This document shows positions 1 to 12,200 of a DNA stretch of 64,000 bases, piece by piece. Both the position numbers and the translations under genes were made by a program. Positions within the stretch are counted from its first letter, which is position 1. Each line of letters starts with the position of its first letter. Under the pieces are notes generated by a model. That model was not told where the DNA came from. It did no database searches and saw nothing but the letters and a program-made list of their open reading frames with translations. Source of the DNA: Dasypus novemcinctus (Eukaryota > Chordata > Mammalia > Cingulata > Dasypodidae); NCBI RefSeq assembly GCF_030445035.2, contig NC_080698.1:23343294-23407293 (forward strand), read 5' to 3'.

Positions 1-846
1 GCATAAACATGGGTGGGCCCACACTTCTGACCTGAGATCTCTTTGGTCCAGACCTTAGCTTCCATGATTCTACCCTTGAAGTTATTCTTCTTTCAGTTCT
101 TTCCTTCTCTGTCCCTTTCAAGCATTACTTCCATTTTTAAAATTTTGCAAAAGTCTTGGTGGCTTTGTGCAGTTTCATAAGGTCCAAGCCATCAGACAAT
201 AGAACTTTCCACAGCTACTTCCTCAATAACTGCATTTCCAATCCTGACTTCCAATGAAATGGCTGACTGGATCCATGTTCAGCCATACCCTTTTTAGCAA
301 AGGGTTATTTAATTAAACCCTTCCATGGAGCCCTGTCTTCCTGGGACAAACTTCCCAAAAGCTCAGGCAAGTCCCTGATAGAACCACTTCTGGCCCTAGT
401 CTCAGAGCACATTTTCTAGATAGGCTCATATTTTCTAAACCACCAATTTCTGTTTTCTTCATGCATGAGAGTTCACTTCTCAGCTTATCCCTTTCCACTC
501 ACATTTTACTATAAGCTGCAAGAAGTCATGCTGCACCTTCCACACTTAACTTTGAAATATCTTCAGCTACATATACAAGTTCCATTTTCAATCCCAAAAC
601 AGAATGTGATTTTGCCAAGTTATCTGTCACTTAATAACAAGGATCTCTTTTCTTCCAATATTTAATTACATATTCATCATGCCCTTTTAAGGCCTGACTG
701 GAAGTAACTTTAACATCCTTATTTCTACCAATGGTCTCTTCAAAACAATCCAGGCTTTTTTCTATCAAGTACCTCACATTTTTTCCAGCCTCTACACACT
801 ACCTTATTCCAAAGCTGTTTCCACTTTCCTGAACCAAAAACTGTTT
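1..846 (-). mobile_element. ERVL-MaLR-type internal region, antisense (partial, enters from window edge)
   Basis: The text around 510-840 ('agaagtcatgctgcacctt', 'caaggatctcttttcttcc', 'cagcctctacacactacc') matches antisense MaLR internal sequence as I know it. It is followed immediately by an antisense LTR-like segment at about 847. No long frame survives on the minus strand, so this is a dead remnant of an endogenous retrovirus-like element that continues to the left of the window. Confidence 0.6.
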
Positions 847-1050
847 TAGTTTCCCACCTGTTAAAACAACTACCATACAATAGGTTAGCTTAAACAACAG
901 GAATTTATTAGGTCACCGTTTTGAGGTTAGAAGTCCAAAACTGAGGCATCAAGGTAAAGCTTTCTCCACAAATCTGTGGTGGTCTGGCGCTGACTGCTAG
1001 CTGTTCTTGTAGTTCACTGGCTTTTCCATCACGAGGCTGAGCTTGGTGTG
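847..1050 (-). mobile_element. MaLR-like LTR, antisense, truncated
   Basis: It begins with sequence like the end of an antisense MaLR LTR ('caataggttagcttaaacaa', 'gaggttagaagtcc'). It shares this with the solo LTR at 29155-29591. It joins the internal region on its left, the expected order for a minus-strand element. Confidence 0.6.
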
Positions 1051-1055
1051 CATCA

Positions 1056-1255
1056 GGGGAAACGTAGAGATGAGAGAGGTAAGAAGGGTCCTCTTCAAGA
1101 AGGACCTTGTAGGCCATGGCAAGAAACTTGGATTTCACTCCAAGAGCAATGGAAACCCACAAGAAGGTTTGGGGAGGGGAGTGACAAACTGATTTATGTT
1201 TTAAAAAATCATTCTGACTTTTTAAAAGACTGTAGAAGGGGAAACGTTGAAAAAG
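1056..1255 (-). repeat. L2 LINE fragment, antisense
   Basis: The segment 'ccttgtaggccatggcaag ... ttggatttcactccaagagcaatgg ... gggagtgacaaactgattta' is the complement of the L2 3' portion. It is diverged and carries no frame. Confidence 0.65.
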
Positions 1256-1259
1256 GAAA

Positions 1260-2130
1260 ATGAATAAAAGAGCTTTCCCGTATTTCTTTTGTATTTGTGT
1301 TCTTGGACAAAAAGTGGTGGCACATGGAGCCTATGCTAAGTTACTCTCAAAACGTAATTTAAGTTGGAGTAGGTAGGCAGGGTTCAACTTTCTCACAAAA
1401 ACAATGGAGGAAGGGCAAAATCTATCTGAGGGAGCAGCTTTGGGGATCTGCAGACTATGAGAGTGCTGCACATCATCCAGAAGGAAGAGGGATGGAAAGA
1501 CAAAGAGGCCAACTGAGTGGGGAAAGAAAGTACTCCTCCCTGGGAGGAAGAAGTTCTGGCAGAAGGCAGAGAATGGTTTCTCCTCAGTGAGTCTGGCCAG
1601 CTGAGCTACCTTTAATCTCATAAAAGACCCCAGCCAGCACTGAAGCAGCCTCAGGGAGAGGGGAGGGAGGGTCTTATCAGGCAGGCTATCACACCCAACC
1701 ACCCTGAGAGACAGAGGAACTAAGTCAGTGAGGGGGTAGGTAGACAGGTACCTAACCAGCCTGGGAGAAAAGGAAGCCAGGAGAAATAGCCAGCAAATTG
1801 TTAGAATCCCAATTCACCTGAGATAAAAGAGGGTGTGGAGTGACAGGTAAGTTTTCAGAAGCCTACCTAACCTATGGAGTGGATGTATTTCAACGGAGGA
1901 ATACCTGCCTTACATATACTAAGTCCCTGGTTCAATTTCTGGTACCTCTTAAGAGAAGGGATCCAGAGAGTGATTCAGCAAGTTATCAGGCACCCAGTCA
2001 GCACCTTGTGATAGGGAACTTATAGATTGAAATTTTTTGTTTTAGTTTTTTGATCTGTTATTATACATATATATATATATATAAATACATATATATTACC
2101 TGTGGAGGGCACACTGTAGGGTGATTGACT
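1260..2130. other. Unassigned sequence upstream of L1, possibly L1 5' UTR
   Basis: No gene is seen. The right part leads directly into the pyrimidine-rich L1 leader, so some of it may be L1 5' UTR; I cannot place the boundary. It includes a short (TA)n tract at about 2067-2095. Confidence 0.3.
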
Positions 2131-2802
2131 TATGAGCACCAGCAGGCTTAGATGGTTTCTAGGGGCCTAAAAGGAATGCTTGTTTTTCCTGGGTTGTTTT
2201 TTGCTTTTTCTCTTTGTTTCCATTTTTTTCTTTTATTTTTTGACTTCTTAGTTTCTTTATTTCTTTTCTTTCTTTTCTTTTTCCCTCCTCTGTTGCTTTT
2301 CTTTCATTCCAACTTCTCTTGTTTGGTCTTTTCTTTTTTTCTTCTCATCTTTCCTGTCTTTTACTTTATTCTATTTTTTTGCTTGGTGCATTTTTTTAAA
2401 TCCCCCCCTTTGTTATTCTTATCCCTTTGTATTTTAATGATTTTTTTCACTCATTACTTATTTTTTATCCTGATCTTTTATGGTTCTTTTTCTATCTTTT
2501 TAAAATTATTATTATTATTCTTTTTTTCTTCTTCTCTCCTTCCTTTCCTATAGTCTTAATTTTTTTCCCCCAAGAGAATATAGACAACTACAAGAATATA
2601 GAATAATTGGAATCAGTGTCAAAGAGGAACCTTACCAAAAAACAAACAAAACAAAACAAAACCCTAGAGTAGAAAGAAAAGCTAGTCATCTGAATAAGCC
2701 CAGCAAGATAAATAGATGCCTAGATACCAACAAAAAATTACAAGCTATACTAAGAAACAAGAAGACATGGCCCAGTAATGAACAAAATAAAAACAGGAAG
2801 AG

Positions 2803-3620
2803 ATGCAGAATGTGGAACAACTAGTCAAGGATGTCCAAACAAATATCATGAATCAACTTGAAGTAAAGGAAGAAATAAAGGATATTAAGAAGACACTGGG
2901 GGAACATGCTGAAGAAATTATACACATACATAAAAAGATAACAGATCTGATGGTAATAAAAGGCACAATGCAAGAAATTGAAAATACACTGGAAGAACAT
3001 AACAGCAGATATGCCCAGGCAGAGGAAAGAATTAGTGATGTTGAAGATAGTACATTTGAAATTGGACTTAGAGTAGAAAAGATAGATTAAAATATAGAAA
3101 ACCTTAGCAGAGACTCAAGAAGTTGAATGACAACATGAAATGCACATACATACACATTATAGGCATCCCAGAGGAAGACAAGGAGAGAAAAGGGGCCGAA
3201 GGAGTGTTGGAGGAACTAACAGCTGAGAATTTCCCAACTGTTTTGAGGAACATGGCCGTATATGTCCAGGAAGCACAGTGCACTCCAAGCAGTATAAATC
3301 CTAACAGGTGTCTACCCTAAGACATATACTTATCAAGTTGCCAAATGCTCAAGACAAAAAGAGAATATGGAAAGCAGCAAAAGAAAGGAGAGCCATCACA
3401 TACAGGGAAGCTTGATAAGATTAAGCCCTGATTTCTCATCTTAAACCATGGAGGCAAGAAGGCAGTAGTATGACATAGCTAAGGCCCTAAACTATCAGCC
3501 AAAAAATGTGTATCCAGCAAAGTTAGCATTCAAAAATGAGGAAGAGTTCAAAATATTCACAGATAAACAGATAAACAGAAATTAAGAGTCTGTCAACAAG
3601 AAACCTGCCCAGAAAAATAC
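2803..3620 (+). pseudogene. L1 ORF1 remnant
   Basis: A 95-codon frame (2803-3090) encodes the coiled-coil region and ends at a premature stop. A second frame (3123-3320) encodes the start of the RNA-recognition part (YIHIIGIPEEDKERKGAEG). The rest, to about 3620, is recognisable only as broken pieces. Intact L1 ORF1 proteins are about 300-340 residues. Confidence 0.8.
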
Positions 3621-3750
3621 TAAAGAGAATTCTGCAGGTTGAAAGGAAAAAAACAGGAAACAGGGTTGGAGGAGAGTGTAGAAGGAAGAGTATTAGTAAG
3701 AATAACTAAAAAGGTAAAAAGAGAAATAAAAACAAAATATGATGTATATA

Positions 3751-4126
3751 GGGAAACGGACTTTGGCCCAGTGGTTAGGGCGTCCATCTACCACATGGGA
3801 GGTCCGCGGTTCAAGCCCCGGGCCTCCCTGACCCGTGTGGAGCTGGCCTAAGTGCAGTGCTGATGCGCACAAGGAGTGCCGTGCTACACAGGGGTGTCCC
3901 CCGCGTAGGGGAGCCCCACGCGCAAGGAGTGCACCCATAAGGAGAGCCGCCCAGTGCGAAGGAGGGAGCAGCCTGCTGAGGAATGGCGCCGCCCACACTT
4001 CCCGTGCTGCTGACGACAACAGAAGCGGACAAAGAAACAAGACGCAGCAAAAAGACACAGAAAACAGACAACCGGGGTAGGGGAGGGGAATTAAATAAAT
4101 AAAAATAAATCTTAAAAAAAAAAAAA
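3751..4126 (+). mobile_element. DAS-type tRNA-derived SINE, long form
   Basis: The head carries a tRNA-like A-box region (gcccagtggttagg) and B-box region (ggttcaagccccggg). The long GC-rich body and an A-rich tail follow. It is flanked by the perfect 10-bp target-site duplication gatgtatata (3741-3750 and 4127-4136). It lies in the L1 between ORF1 and ORF2, so it is younger than that L1. Such SINEs are known from armadillos. Confidence 0.93.
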
Positions 4127-4139
4127 GATGTATATAAAC

Positions 4140-5435
4140 CGAAATAAAAAATGGCTAGTGTAAGTACTGCCTTGACAGTAATAACATTGAATATTAATGG
4201 ATTAAACTCTCTAAATGAAAAGATACAGATTGGCAGTATGGATAAGGAAATATGACCCATCAATATGCTGTCTATAAGAAACTCACCTTAGACCCAGGGA
4301 CACAAAGAAGTTGCAAGTGAATGGTTAGAAAATTATTTTAAAGGCAAATGATCACCAAACAATGATGAGAGTAGTTATACCAATATCAGACAAAATAGAC
4401 TTTAAATAATGCAAAATTCTTTTAAGAGACAAAGAAAGACACTACTTATTAATAAAAGGGCTAATCTATCAAAAAGAAAGAATAATCACAAACATTTATG
4501 CTCCTAACTAGGGTACCCCCAAATAGGTGAGGCAAATATTGGAAAAACTAAATGGAGAAACAGATGCCTCTATAATTATAGTGGGGGACTTTAATACCCC
4601 ATTATCACCATTAGACAGAATATCTTGACAGAGGGTCAGTAAAGAAACAGAGACCTTAAATAATATGTTAGATGATCTAGACCAATACAGAATATTACAC
4701 CCAAATACAACAAGATATACACTCTTCTTGAACACACATGAATTATTCTCTAGGATAGACAATGATAGGTCACAGAACAACTCTCAATAAATTCAGAAAG
4801 ATTGAAATTATACAGACAAATTTCTCTGACCACAATGTAATTAACCTGGAAATCAATAAGGGACAGAGAGCCAGAAGAGGCATCAAGATATGGAAGTTAA
4901 ACAACATAATATTAGACCATCAGTGGTTAAAGGAGGAAATTGCAAAAGAAATCAGTAACTACCCTGAAATGACTGAAAATGAGAACACAACATATCAAAA
5001 CCTATGAGATGCAGCAAAAACTGTATTGAGAGGGAAATTCATAGCATAAATGTCTATATTAAAAAATAAGAGCTAAAATCAAAGACCTAACTGCACACCT
5101 GGAAGAACTAGAAAAAGAACAACAAACTGACCCCAAAGCAAGCAGAAAGGAGGAAATAACAAAGATTAGAACAAAACTAAATGAAATTGAGAATAAAAAA
5201 AGATAACACTAGAAAATTTAATGAAACCAAAAGCTGGTTCTCTGAGAAGATTAATAAAATTGACAAATCCTTAGCTAGAGTAACAAGGAAAATAAGATGC
5301 AAATTCATAAAATTAAAAAACGAGGGAGAGGATATCACTATTGATCCCACAGAAATAGAGTATCATAAAAGGATACTTTGAAAAATTGCATGCCAATAGG
5401 ATGTATAATTTAGAAAAAAATGGACAAACTTCAAG
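4140..5435 (+). pseudogene. L1 ORF2 endonuclease-region remnant
   Basis: Broken frames encode LNINGLNS-like endonuclease start, VGDFNTP (about 4580), and IIQTNFSDHN (about 4800-4830), the catalytic Ser-Asp-His motif region. Then follow RGKF- and EELEKEQQT-type linker and KTKSWFSEKINKIDKSLARVTRK. Stops and shifts break it throughout. Reverse transcriptase should follow but is absent. Confidence 0.8.
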
Positions 5436-5531
5436 AAACACACAAGCAACCTACATTGGCAAAAGAAGAATCATGCAACCTGACTTTAAAGCATATTACA
5501 AAGCTACAGTGGTCAAAACTACATGGTATTA

Positions 5532-5947
5532 GGGAAGCGGACTTGGCCCAGTGGTTAGGGCATCTGTCTACCACATGGGAGGTCCGTGGTTCAAACCCTG
5601 GGCCTCCTTGACTCGTGTGGAGCTGGCCCATGAGCAGGGCTGATGTGCACAAGGACTGCCATGCCATGCATGGGTGTCCCCCGTGTAGGGGAGCCCATGC
5701 ACGAGGAGTGCACCCCATAAGGAGAGCCGTCCAGCGCAAAAGAAAGTGCAGCCTGCCTAAGAATGGCGCTGCCCACACAAGAGAGCTGACACAAACAAAC
5801 AAACAAAAAAAAAGAAACACAGATTCCCGTGCCGCTGACAATAATAGAAGCAGAAAAAGAAGACAACGCAACAAATAGACACAGAGAACAGACAACCAGG
5901 GTGGGGGTGGGGAAGGGGAGAGAAATTAAAAACAAAAAAAAACACAA
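5532..5947 (+). mobile_element. DAS-type SINE, long form
   Basis: Same head and body as the copy at 3751. The perfect 16-bp duplication aaaactacatggtatt lies at 5515-5530 and 5948-5963. The insertion lies in the tail end of L1 ORF2, just past the L1 internal deletion. It has an extra (caaa)n-rich stretch near 5788-5812 that some copies lack. Confidence 0.94.
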
Positions 5948-8159
5948 AAAACTACATGGTATTGAAACAAAGATAGACCCATCGACTAATGGAACCAAAT
6001 TGAGAGCTTTGGTATAGAGCCTCACATACACAATCAACTGATATTCAACAAGGCCACCAAGCCCACTCAACTGGAACAGAACGGCCTCTTCAACAAACGG
6101 TGCTGGGAGAACAGGATATCCATATACAAAAGAATGGGAAAGTATCACCATCTCACACTCTATACAAAAATTAACTCAAGATATATCAAAGATCCAAATA
6201 TAAGTGCTAAGACCTTAAAGTTCCTAGAATATAATGTAGAGAAGCATTGATGTCATAAGAAATCCTGAGATCTTGTAATAGGAAATGATCTCATAAACTT
6301 TACACCCAGAGCACAAGCAATGAGAGGAAAAAAAGAAAAATGGGACTTTCTCAAAATTAAAAACTTTTGCCCTTCAAAGGAGTTTGTCAAGAAAGTGAAA
6401 AGGCAGCCAGCTCAATGGGAGAAAGTATTTGGTAACCATTTATTCAATAAAGGCCTAATATCCAGCATATATAAAGGAATCCTACATATCAAAAATAAAA
6501 AGACAAACCACTAAAAAAATGGGCAAGAGATTTGAATAGACACAAATCACTAAAAAGCACATGAAAAGAGGCTTAACATCATTAGCTATTAGGGAACTGC
6601 AAATCAAAACTACAATGAGGTATCATCTTACACCTATTAGACTGGTGGCTATTAAACAGAACTGCAAGTGTTGGAGACGATATGGAGGAAAGGGAAAACT
6701 CATCCACTGCTGGTGGAAATGTAGACTGGTGTCGCCATTGTGGAGGATGGTTTGGTGATTCCTCAGGAAGCCAACTATAAAACTGCCATATCATGCAGCA
6801 ATCTCAGTGCTAGGTATATACCCACAAGAATTGAAAGCAAGGGCATGAACAGATAGATGCACACCATTGTTCAGAGCAGTATTATTCACTATTGCCAAAA
6901 GTTGGAAACAACCCAAATGTCCATCAATAGATGAATGAATAAGCAAATTGTGGTATATACACACAATGTAATATTGCTCAGTTGTAAGAAGGAATGAAGT
7001 ATTAATACACAGGACAACATGGATGAATCTTGAAGACTTATGTTGAGTGAAGTAAACCAGTCACTAAAGGAAAAGTATTACATGACCTCACTGAAATGAT
7101 CTAAGCAAATTGAGCAGACTTATAGAGCTAGAGCCTGGAAGATAGATTATTGGGAGACAGAAAGTGAGTAGAGTGTAGTGAGTCAATGCTCAATATGGGT
7201 AAAACCCATAATAAGGTAGAAGAAGGTGACTTAGCAGTGGATGGGGGTGATAGTGGTGCAGGGAAATAAGTGGGGTCAATGGTGCTGGAATGTGAGGGTG
7301 AGAAGGGTGGGGTGGGTTGGGTTGGACTATCCATGGAACTGAGGGAAGGACTGGAGGAAGGAACAGGTGAAATCTGGGGGCTTGTAGGTCTGTGGTTAAA
7401 ACCACAATGTTGGGAATGATTTTTAGCAAATACAGCAGGGGAAGACTATAGGGCATTGGGCAGGGGGATATGAGGGAAGGATACATCTGGGGCATGTGTC
7501 TATGGATTACAAAAGTGTTCACCTTGTCATAGGATGTTACCTCAGTGAGTAGAGACCCACACAATAAACAAGAAAATATTAAACTCCCAGGATGGGGAAT
7601 CATGCTAGGTTCTCAAAGAGAGGGGCAAGAGTCTCTCAAAAATTTAGGCATAGGCAGTGCCTAATAAAAGACAGACCAATACATCAAGTCCTCAATATTA
7701 ATGCATGTAGAAGGAAATAAAAAAAAAACAAAAAAAAAGGGAAAAAATTAATGCATGCAACTATGAACCTTATTCTTCAAAAATTGCAACCTAGTGATTA
7801 CCATGGGTTCTGAGGGGAAGGGGAGGAAGAATGGATAGGGAATGGGGTATTTTTAGGGCATTGGAATTGTTCTGTACAATCTTGCAATGATGGATACAGG
7901 CCATTATGCATTTTGTTAGCACTTATAAAAGTGTATGGTACAGAATGTAACTGTAATGTAAACAATTGACCATGGTTAGTAACACAGCTTCAATATTTGT
8001 TCATCAATTGTAACGAATGTACCATGCTCATGTAAGATGTTATTTATAGGGGAAAATGTGAGAGGGAGATGGGTTGTGGTATGTGGAAATCCCCTATATT
8101 TTCTATATGACTTTTCTGTTACCTAAAGCTTCCTTGAAAATAAAGTGAAAAAAATAAAA

Positions 8160-8237
8160 CACTGGGGGAACATACAGAAGAAATTGTCACTGTACATAAA
8201 AGTTAACAGATTTTACAGGATTAAAAGACAATGAAAA
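8160..8237 (+). pseudogene. L1 ORF1 fragment
   Basis: 'actgggggaacatacagaag ... cactgtacataaaag' parallels the L1 ORF1 text at 2893-2955. It follows directly after the poly(A) end of the first L1, so that L1 seems to have inserted into, or been joined to, another L1 copy. Confidence 0.6.
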
Positions 8238-9262
8238 CATTTAAAAATTTTTACATATGTTTGTATTTTTTATTATTTTTATTATTTGGCTTTGTTTTGA
8301 GGGAGATTTTCGATTGCAGAAGAGTTGCAACTGTGGCAGAGGAGGATCATGCACCACCTTCCCTCCCCCGCATGGGATGTGACATCTTAGGAGGATCTCA
8401 CTGACTGCCACAGTAAACAGTGCCTCAAGAGGGGGGATTTGAGGGCTCTGGAGACATCTGGACATTATAGAAAGGGCAGATAACCAGAGGAATTTGGCAG
8501 CCTTTCAGTGGGACTTACCTTGGAATATACGATAACCTATCCCCCCAATATATCAGAGTTAGTCTCATTTATAATTTTCCTACACATGGTTCTTATGCCT
8601 CTTTTATTTGAACCTATAATTAGCACAAAATATGTGTCCCAGACACTTAAATCTTCTAGCTGTTCATATGCCAGTTGAGCCCTGAATCTCAGTAGAGTTG
8701 CAGCTAACATCTACCCTTATTCACTGGACTCAGTCAAGGCAACTACCAAAAGGATGGTGGTGGACAACACCCATCCCAAAAAACAGAGAACATCTCCAAC
8801 TGCAAGCAATATAGTTCCACCCAACTACCCCATGGGATCTGAGTCCCCTCTCATTCAGAAGCAGAGTAGGCATCACCACCCCAAAATCCTCAAGACTGAG
8901 GAATGAACAAATATAAGGGGGAATTGCAGCCAAGGACTCAAGTAGACATTTTTATTCTAGTAATGGACTTGGAATTGTCCTGGGTGGTACTGCGGGAACA
9001 GTTACTGGACATTGTGTCCTCCCATGGCCCACTGGGTGGACTGGGGGAGAATGTAAACTTAAATGTGGACCACTGACCATGTGGTGCAGCAGTGCTCAGC
9101 GATGCGTTCACCAAGTGTGGTGAGTGTCCCATGATGTTGGAGGAGGTTGTTGTTGTGGGAGGAGTGGGGTGAGGGGGGTAGGGGTATGTGAGGACCTCAT
9201 ATTTTTTTAATGTAACATTAAAAAAGAAAGAAAGAAAGAAAAAAAAAACAGACAATAGTAAG
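8238..9262 (+). mobile_element. L1 3'-UTR-type element with A-rich tail
   Basis: About 1 kb. Its middle and end ('gttgcagctaacatctaccc', 'ccccaaaatcctcaagactg', 'gaattgtcctgggtgg') match, in reverse, the copies at 15428-16520 and 21195-22099. It ends with 'taatgtaacattaaaaaa' and a GAAA-rich tail. It lies between L1 ORF1 and ORF2 pieces. A short repeat, gacaatgaaaa (8227-8237 and 9267-9277), may mark the insertion but does not abut the tail. It carries no frame. Confidence 0.7.
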
Positions 9263-12200
9263 ACATGACAATGAAAAGCCAAAGGGCAAAAGGGACGAAG
9301 TAAGTAATGTCTTTATAGTAATAACACATTATGTTAATGGCTTGAACTCCCCAATCAAAAGATACAGACTGACACAATGGATAAAAAAAAAAAAGAACCA
9401 TCTATATGTTGTCTATAAGAGACTCACTTCAGATGTTAGAAAACAACCAGGTTGAAAGTGAAAGGTTGGAAAAAGATACTTCACACAAATAGTAACCAAA
9501 AAAGAGCTGGAATAGCAATATTAATACCAGACAAAATTGATTTAAAATGCAAAACTGTTATAAGGGATAAAGTAGGTCATTATATATTAATAAAAAGTGC
9601 AATTCACCAAGAAGAATAACCATAATACATATTTATACATCTAACCTGGGTGTTCCAAGATACATGAGGCATACACTGGCAAAACTGACAGGAGAAATAG
9701 ATGTCTCTAAAATATTAGTTGGAGACTTCAATACCCACTCTCAGTATTGGATAGAATATCTAGACAGAGGATAAACAGAGAGCTTAAATAATATGATAAA
9801 TTACTAGAACAGACATTTATAGAGCATTGCCTCCCAAAGCAGCAGGCTATACATTCTCTGCAAGCACTCATGGACCTTCTCCAGGATAGACCATATATTG
9901 AGTCAGAAGACAGGACTCAGTAAATTTAAAAAGATGGAAATTATACACTTTCTCTGAGCATAACAGATTAAAACTGAAAATCAATAATAGATGGAAAAGG
10001 GAAAAATTCATAAATATATGGCAATTAACACACTCAGATAATCAGTGTGTCTAAGAATAAATTACAAGAAAATTCAGTAAATATCTTAAGACAAATGAAA
10101 CTGAGAACAAAACATATCAAAACCTATGGGACACTACAAAGGCAGTGTTGAGAGGGAAATTTATAGCCCTCAATGCTTACATTAAAAGAGAAGAAAGAGC
10201 TAAAATTGATATAACTTCACACCTGGAGGAACTAGAAAAAGAACAGCAAACTAATCTCAAGCCAAGTCGAAGGAAAGAAATAGTAAAGATCAGAGCAGAA
10301 ATAAATGAAATCAAGAACAAAAAAACATAATAGAGTCATCAAAACCAAAAGTTAGTTCTTTGAGAAGATCAACAAAATTGAGAAACCCTTAGCCAGATTG
10401 ACAAAGAAAAAAGAAAGGATATGCAAATAAATAAAATCCAAAATGAACCAGTAGACATTACCACCGACCCCACAGAAATAAGAGAGATCATAAGAGAATA
10501 CTATGAACTGTATGCCAAAAAATTAGACAATGTAGACGAGAAGGACAAATTCCTACAAACACACCAACAGCCTACACTGACCCTAGAATAAATAGAACAC
10601 CTCAACAAACCAATCATAAGTGAAGAGATTGAAACAGTCATCAAAAACCTCCCAAAGATGAAAAGACCAGCACCAGATGGCTTCACTGGCGTTCTACCAA
10701 TCATTCAAAGGAGACCTAATAACAATCTTGCTCAAGCTCTTCCAAAAAACTGAATAGGAAAGAATGCTACCAAACACAACTATGAAGTCAACATCACTAT
10801 AATAATACCAAAGCCTGATAAAGATACTATGAAAAAAGAAAATTACAGACCAATTTCTCTAATAAATAGACATGCAAAAATCCTTAAAAGAAACTTGCAA
10901 ATTGAATCCAAAAGCACATTTAAAATAATTAAAATCCATCAAGTGGATTTTATCCCAGGTATGCAAGGGTACGTCAACATAAGAAAAGCAATTATTGTAA
11001 TAAACCACATTAATAAATTGAAGAAGAAAAATTAAATGATCCTCTCGATTGATGGAGAAAATGCATGTGACAAAATACAGTATCCTTTCTTGATAAAAAC
11101 ACTCCAAAAGATAGGAATAGAAGGAAGTTCTCTTAATATGGCAAAGTACATACATGAAAAATTTACAGCTGGCATAGTACTCAATTGTGAAAGACTGAAA
11201 GCTTTCCCACTGAGATCTACTATCACCACTGTTATTCAATATTGTGCTAGAAGTTCTAGCTAGGGCAATAAGGTTAGATAAAGAAATAAAAGGCATCCAA
11301 ATAGGAAAAGAAAAAGTAAAAGTTTCACCATTCACCAATATGATCCTATATCTAGAAAATCCTGAAAAATCCACATCAAAGCTATTAATATTAAAACTAA
11401 CAGATGAATTCAGCAAAGTGGCAGGATACAAGATCAATAAGGAAAAATCAATAGTGTTTCTATATACTAGTGATGTACAATCTGAGGAGAAAGTCAGAAA
11501 AAAATTCATTTATAATACCAACTAAAAGAATCAAATATTTAGGAATAAACTTAACCAAGGACATAAAGGACGTGTGTTCAGAAAACTATAAAATATTGCT
11601 AAGAAGTCAAAGAAGAAAAATAAATGGAAGGACATTCTGTGTTCATGGACTGGAAAACTAAATACCATTAAGATATCAATTCTACCAAACATATCTACAG
11701 ATTCAATGCAATCCCAATAAAAATCTAACAGCCTTTTTTTTTTTTTTGCAGAAATGGTAAAGCCAATTATCAAATTTATTTGAAAGGGTAAGGGACAAAT
11801 AGCCAAAAATGTCTTAAAAAAGAATGAAGTTGGAGGACTCTCAGTCCCTGACTTTAAAAGCACACTACTTAGCTTCAGTGGTAAAAATAGCATGGTCCTG
11901 GCATAAAGTCAGATTGACCAAAGGAACTGAATCAAGAGCTCAGAAATACACCCCCACATCTATGGTCAAATAACTTTTGACAAGGCTGTCAAGCCCTCCC
12001 AGCTGGGTCAGAACAATCTAGTCAACAAATGGTGCTGGGTGAACTGAATATCCATATCCAAAAGAAAGAAAGAGGACCCCTATCTCACACCTTACAGAAA
12101 AATTAATTCAAAATGGATAAATGACCTAAATATAAAAGCAACAACCGTAAAACTCCTAGAAGAAAATGTAGGAAAACATCTTCAAGATCTATGGTAGACT

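Larger units (their letters stand above)
2130..8160 (+). mobile_element. L1 LINE, near full length but internally deleted, with two SINE insertions
   Basis: Element order: pyrimidine-rich leader (2190-2570), ORF1 remnant (2803-3620), ORF2 endonuclease part (4140-5430), then an abrupt jump to the end of ORF2 (from about 5470), long 3' UTR (about 6240-8130) and an AATAAA/A-rich end near 8140-8160. ORF1 shows the coiled-coil part (EERISDVED) and the RNA-binding part (IIGIPEEDKERKGAEGVLEE), split by a stop. ORF2 shows GDFN- and SDHN-type endonuclease motifs. The whole reverse transcriptase segment is missing. SINEs interrupt it at 3751-4126 and 5532-5947. It cannot move on its own. Confidence 0.88.

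Noticed and set aside
2152-2553. 133-codon Phe/Leu-rich frame resembling a membrane protein
   Set aside because: It is a translation of the pyrimidine-rich L1 leader; composition alone explains the hydrophobicity.
3751-4126. tRNA gene (A and B boxes present)
   Set aside because: The boxes belong to the tRNA-derived head of a SINE with body, tail and target-site duplication; it does not fold into a complete cloverleaf with a separate gene context.
5591-6151. 186-codon frame, - strand
   Set aside because: It is antisense to the DAS SINE at 5532 and to L1 sequence, so a repeat artefact.
6561-6758. Cys/Trp-rich HCWWKC frame that looked like the L1 ORF2 C-terminal Cys motif
   Set aside because: By order it belongs to the L1 3' UTR, where this text is noncoding in related elements; the motif is a coincidence.
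10859-11509. 216-codon frame, - strand
   Set aside because: It lies wholly antisense to a decayed L1 reverse transcriptase; a shadow frame.
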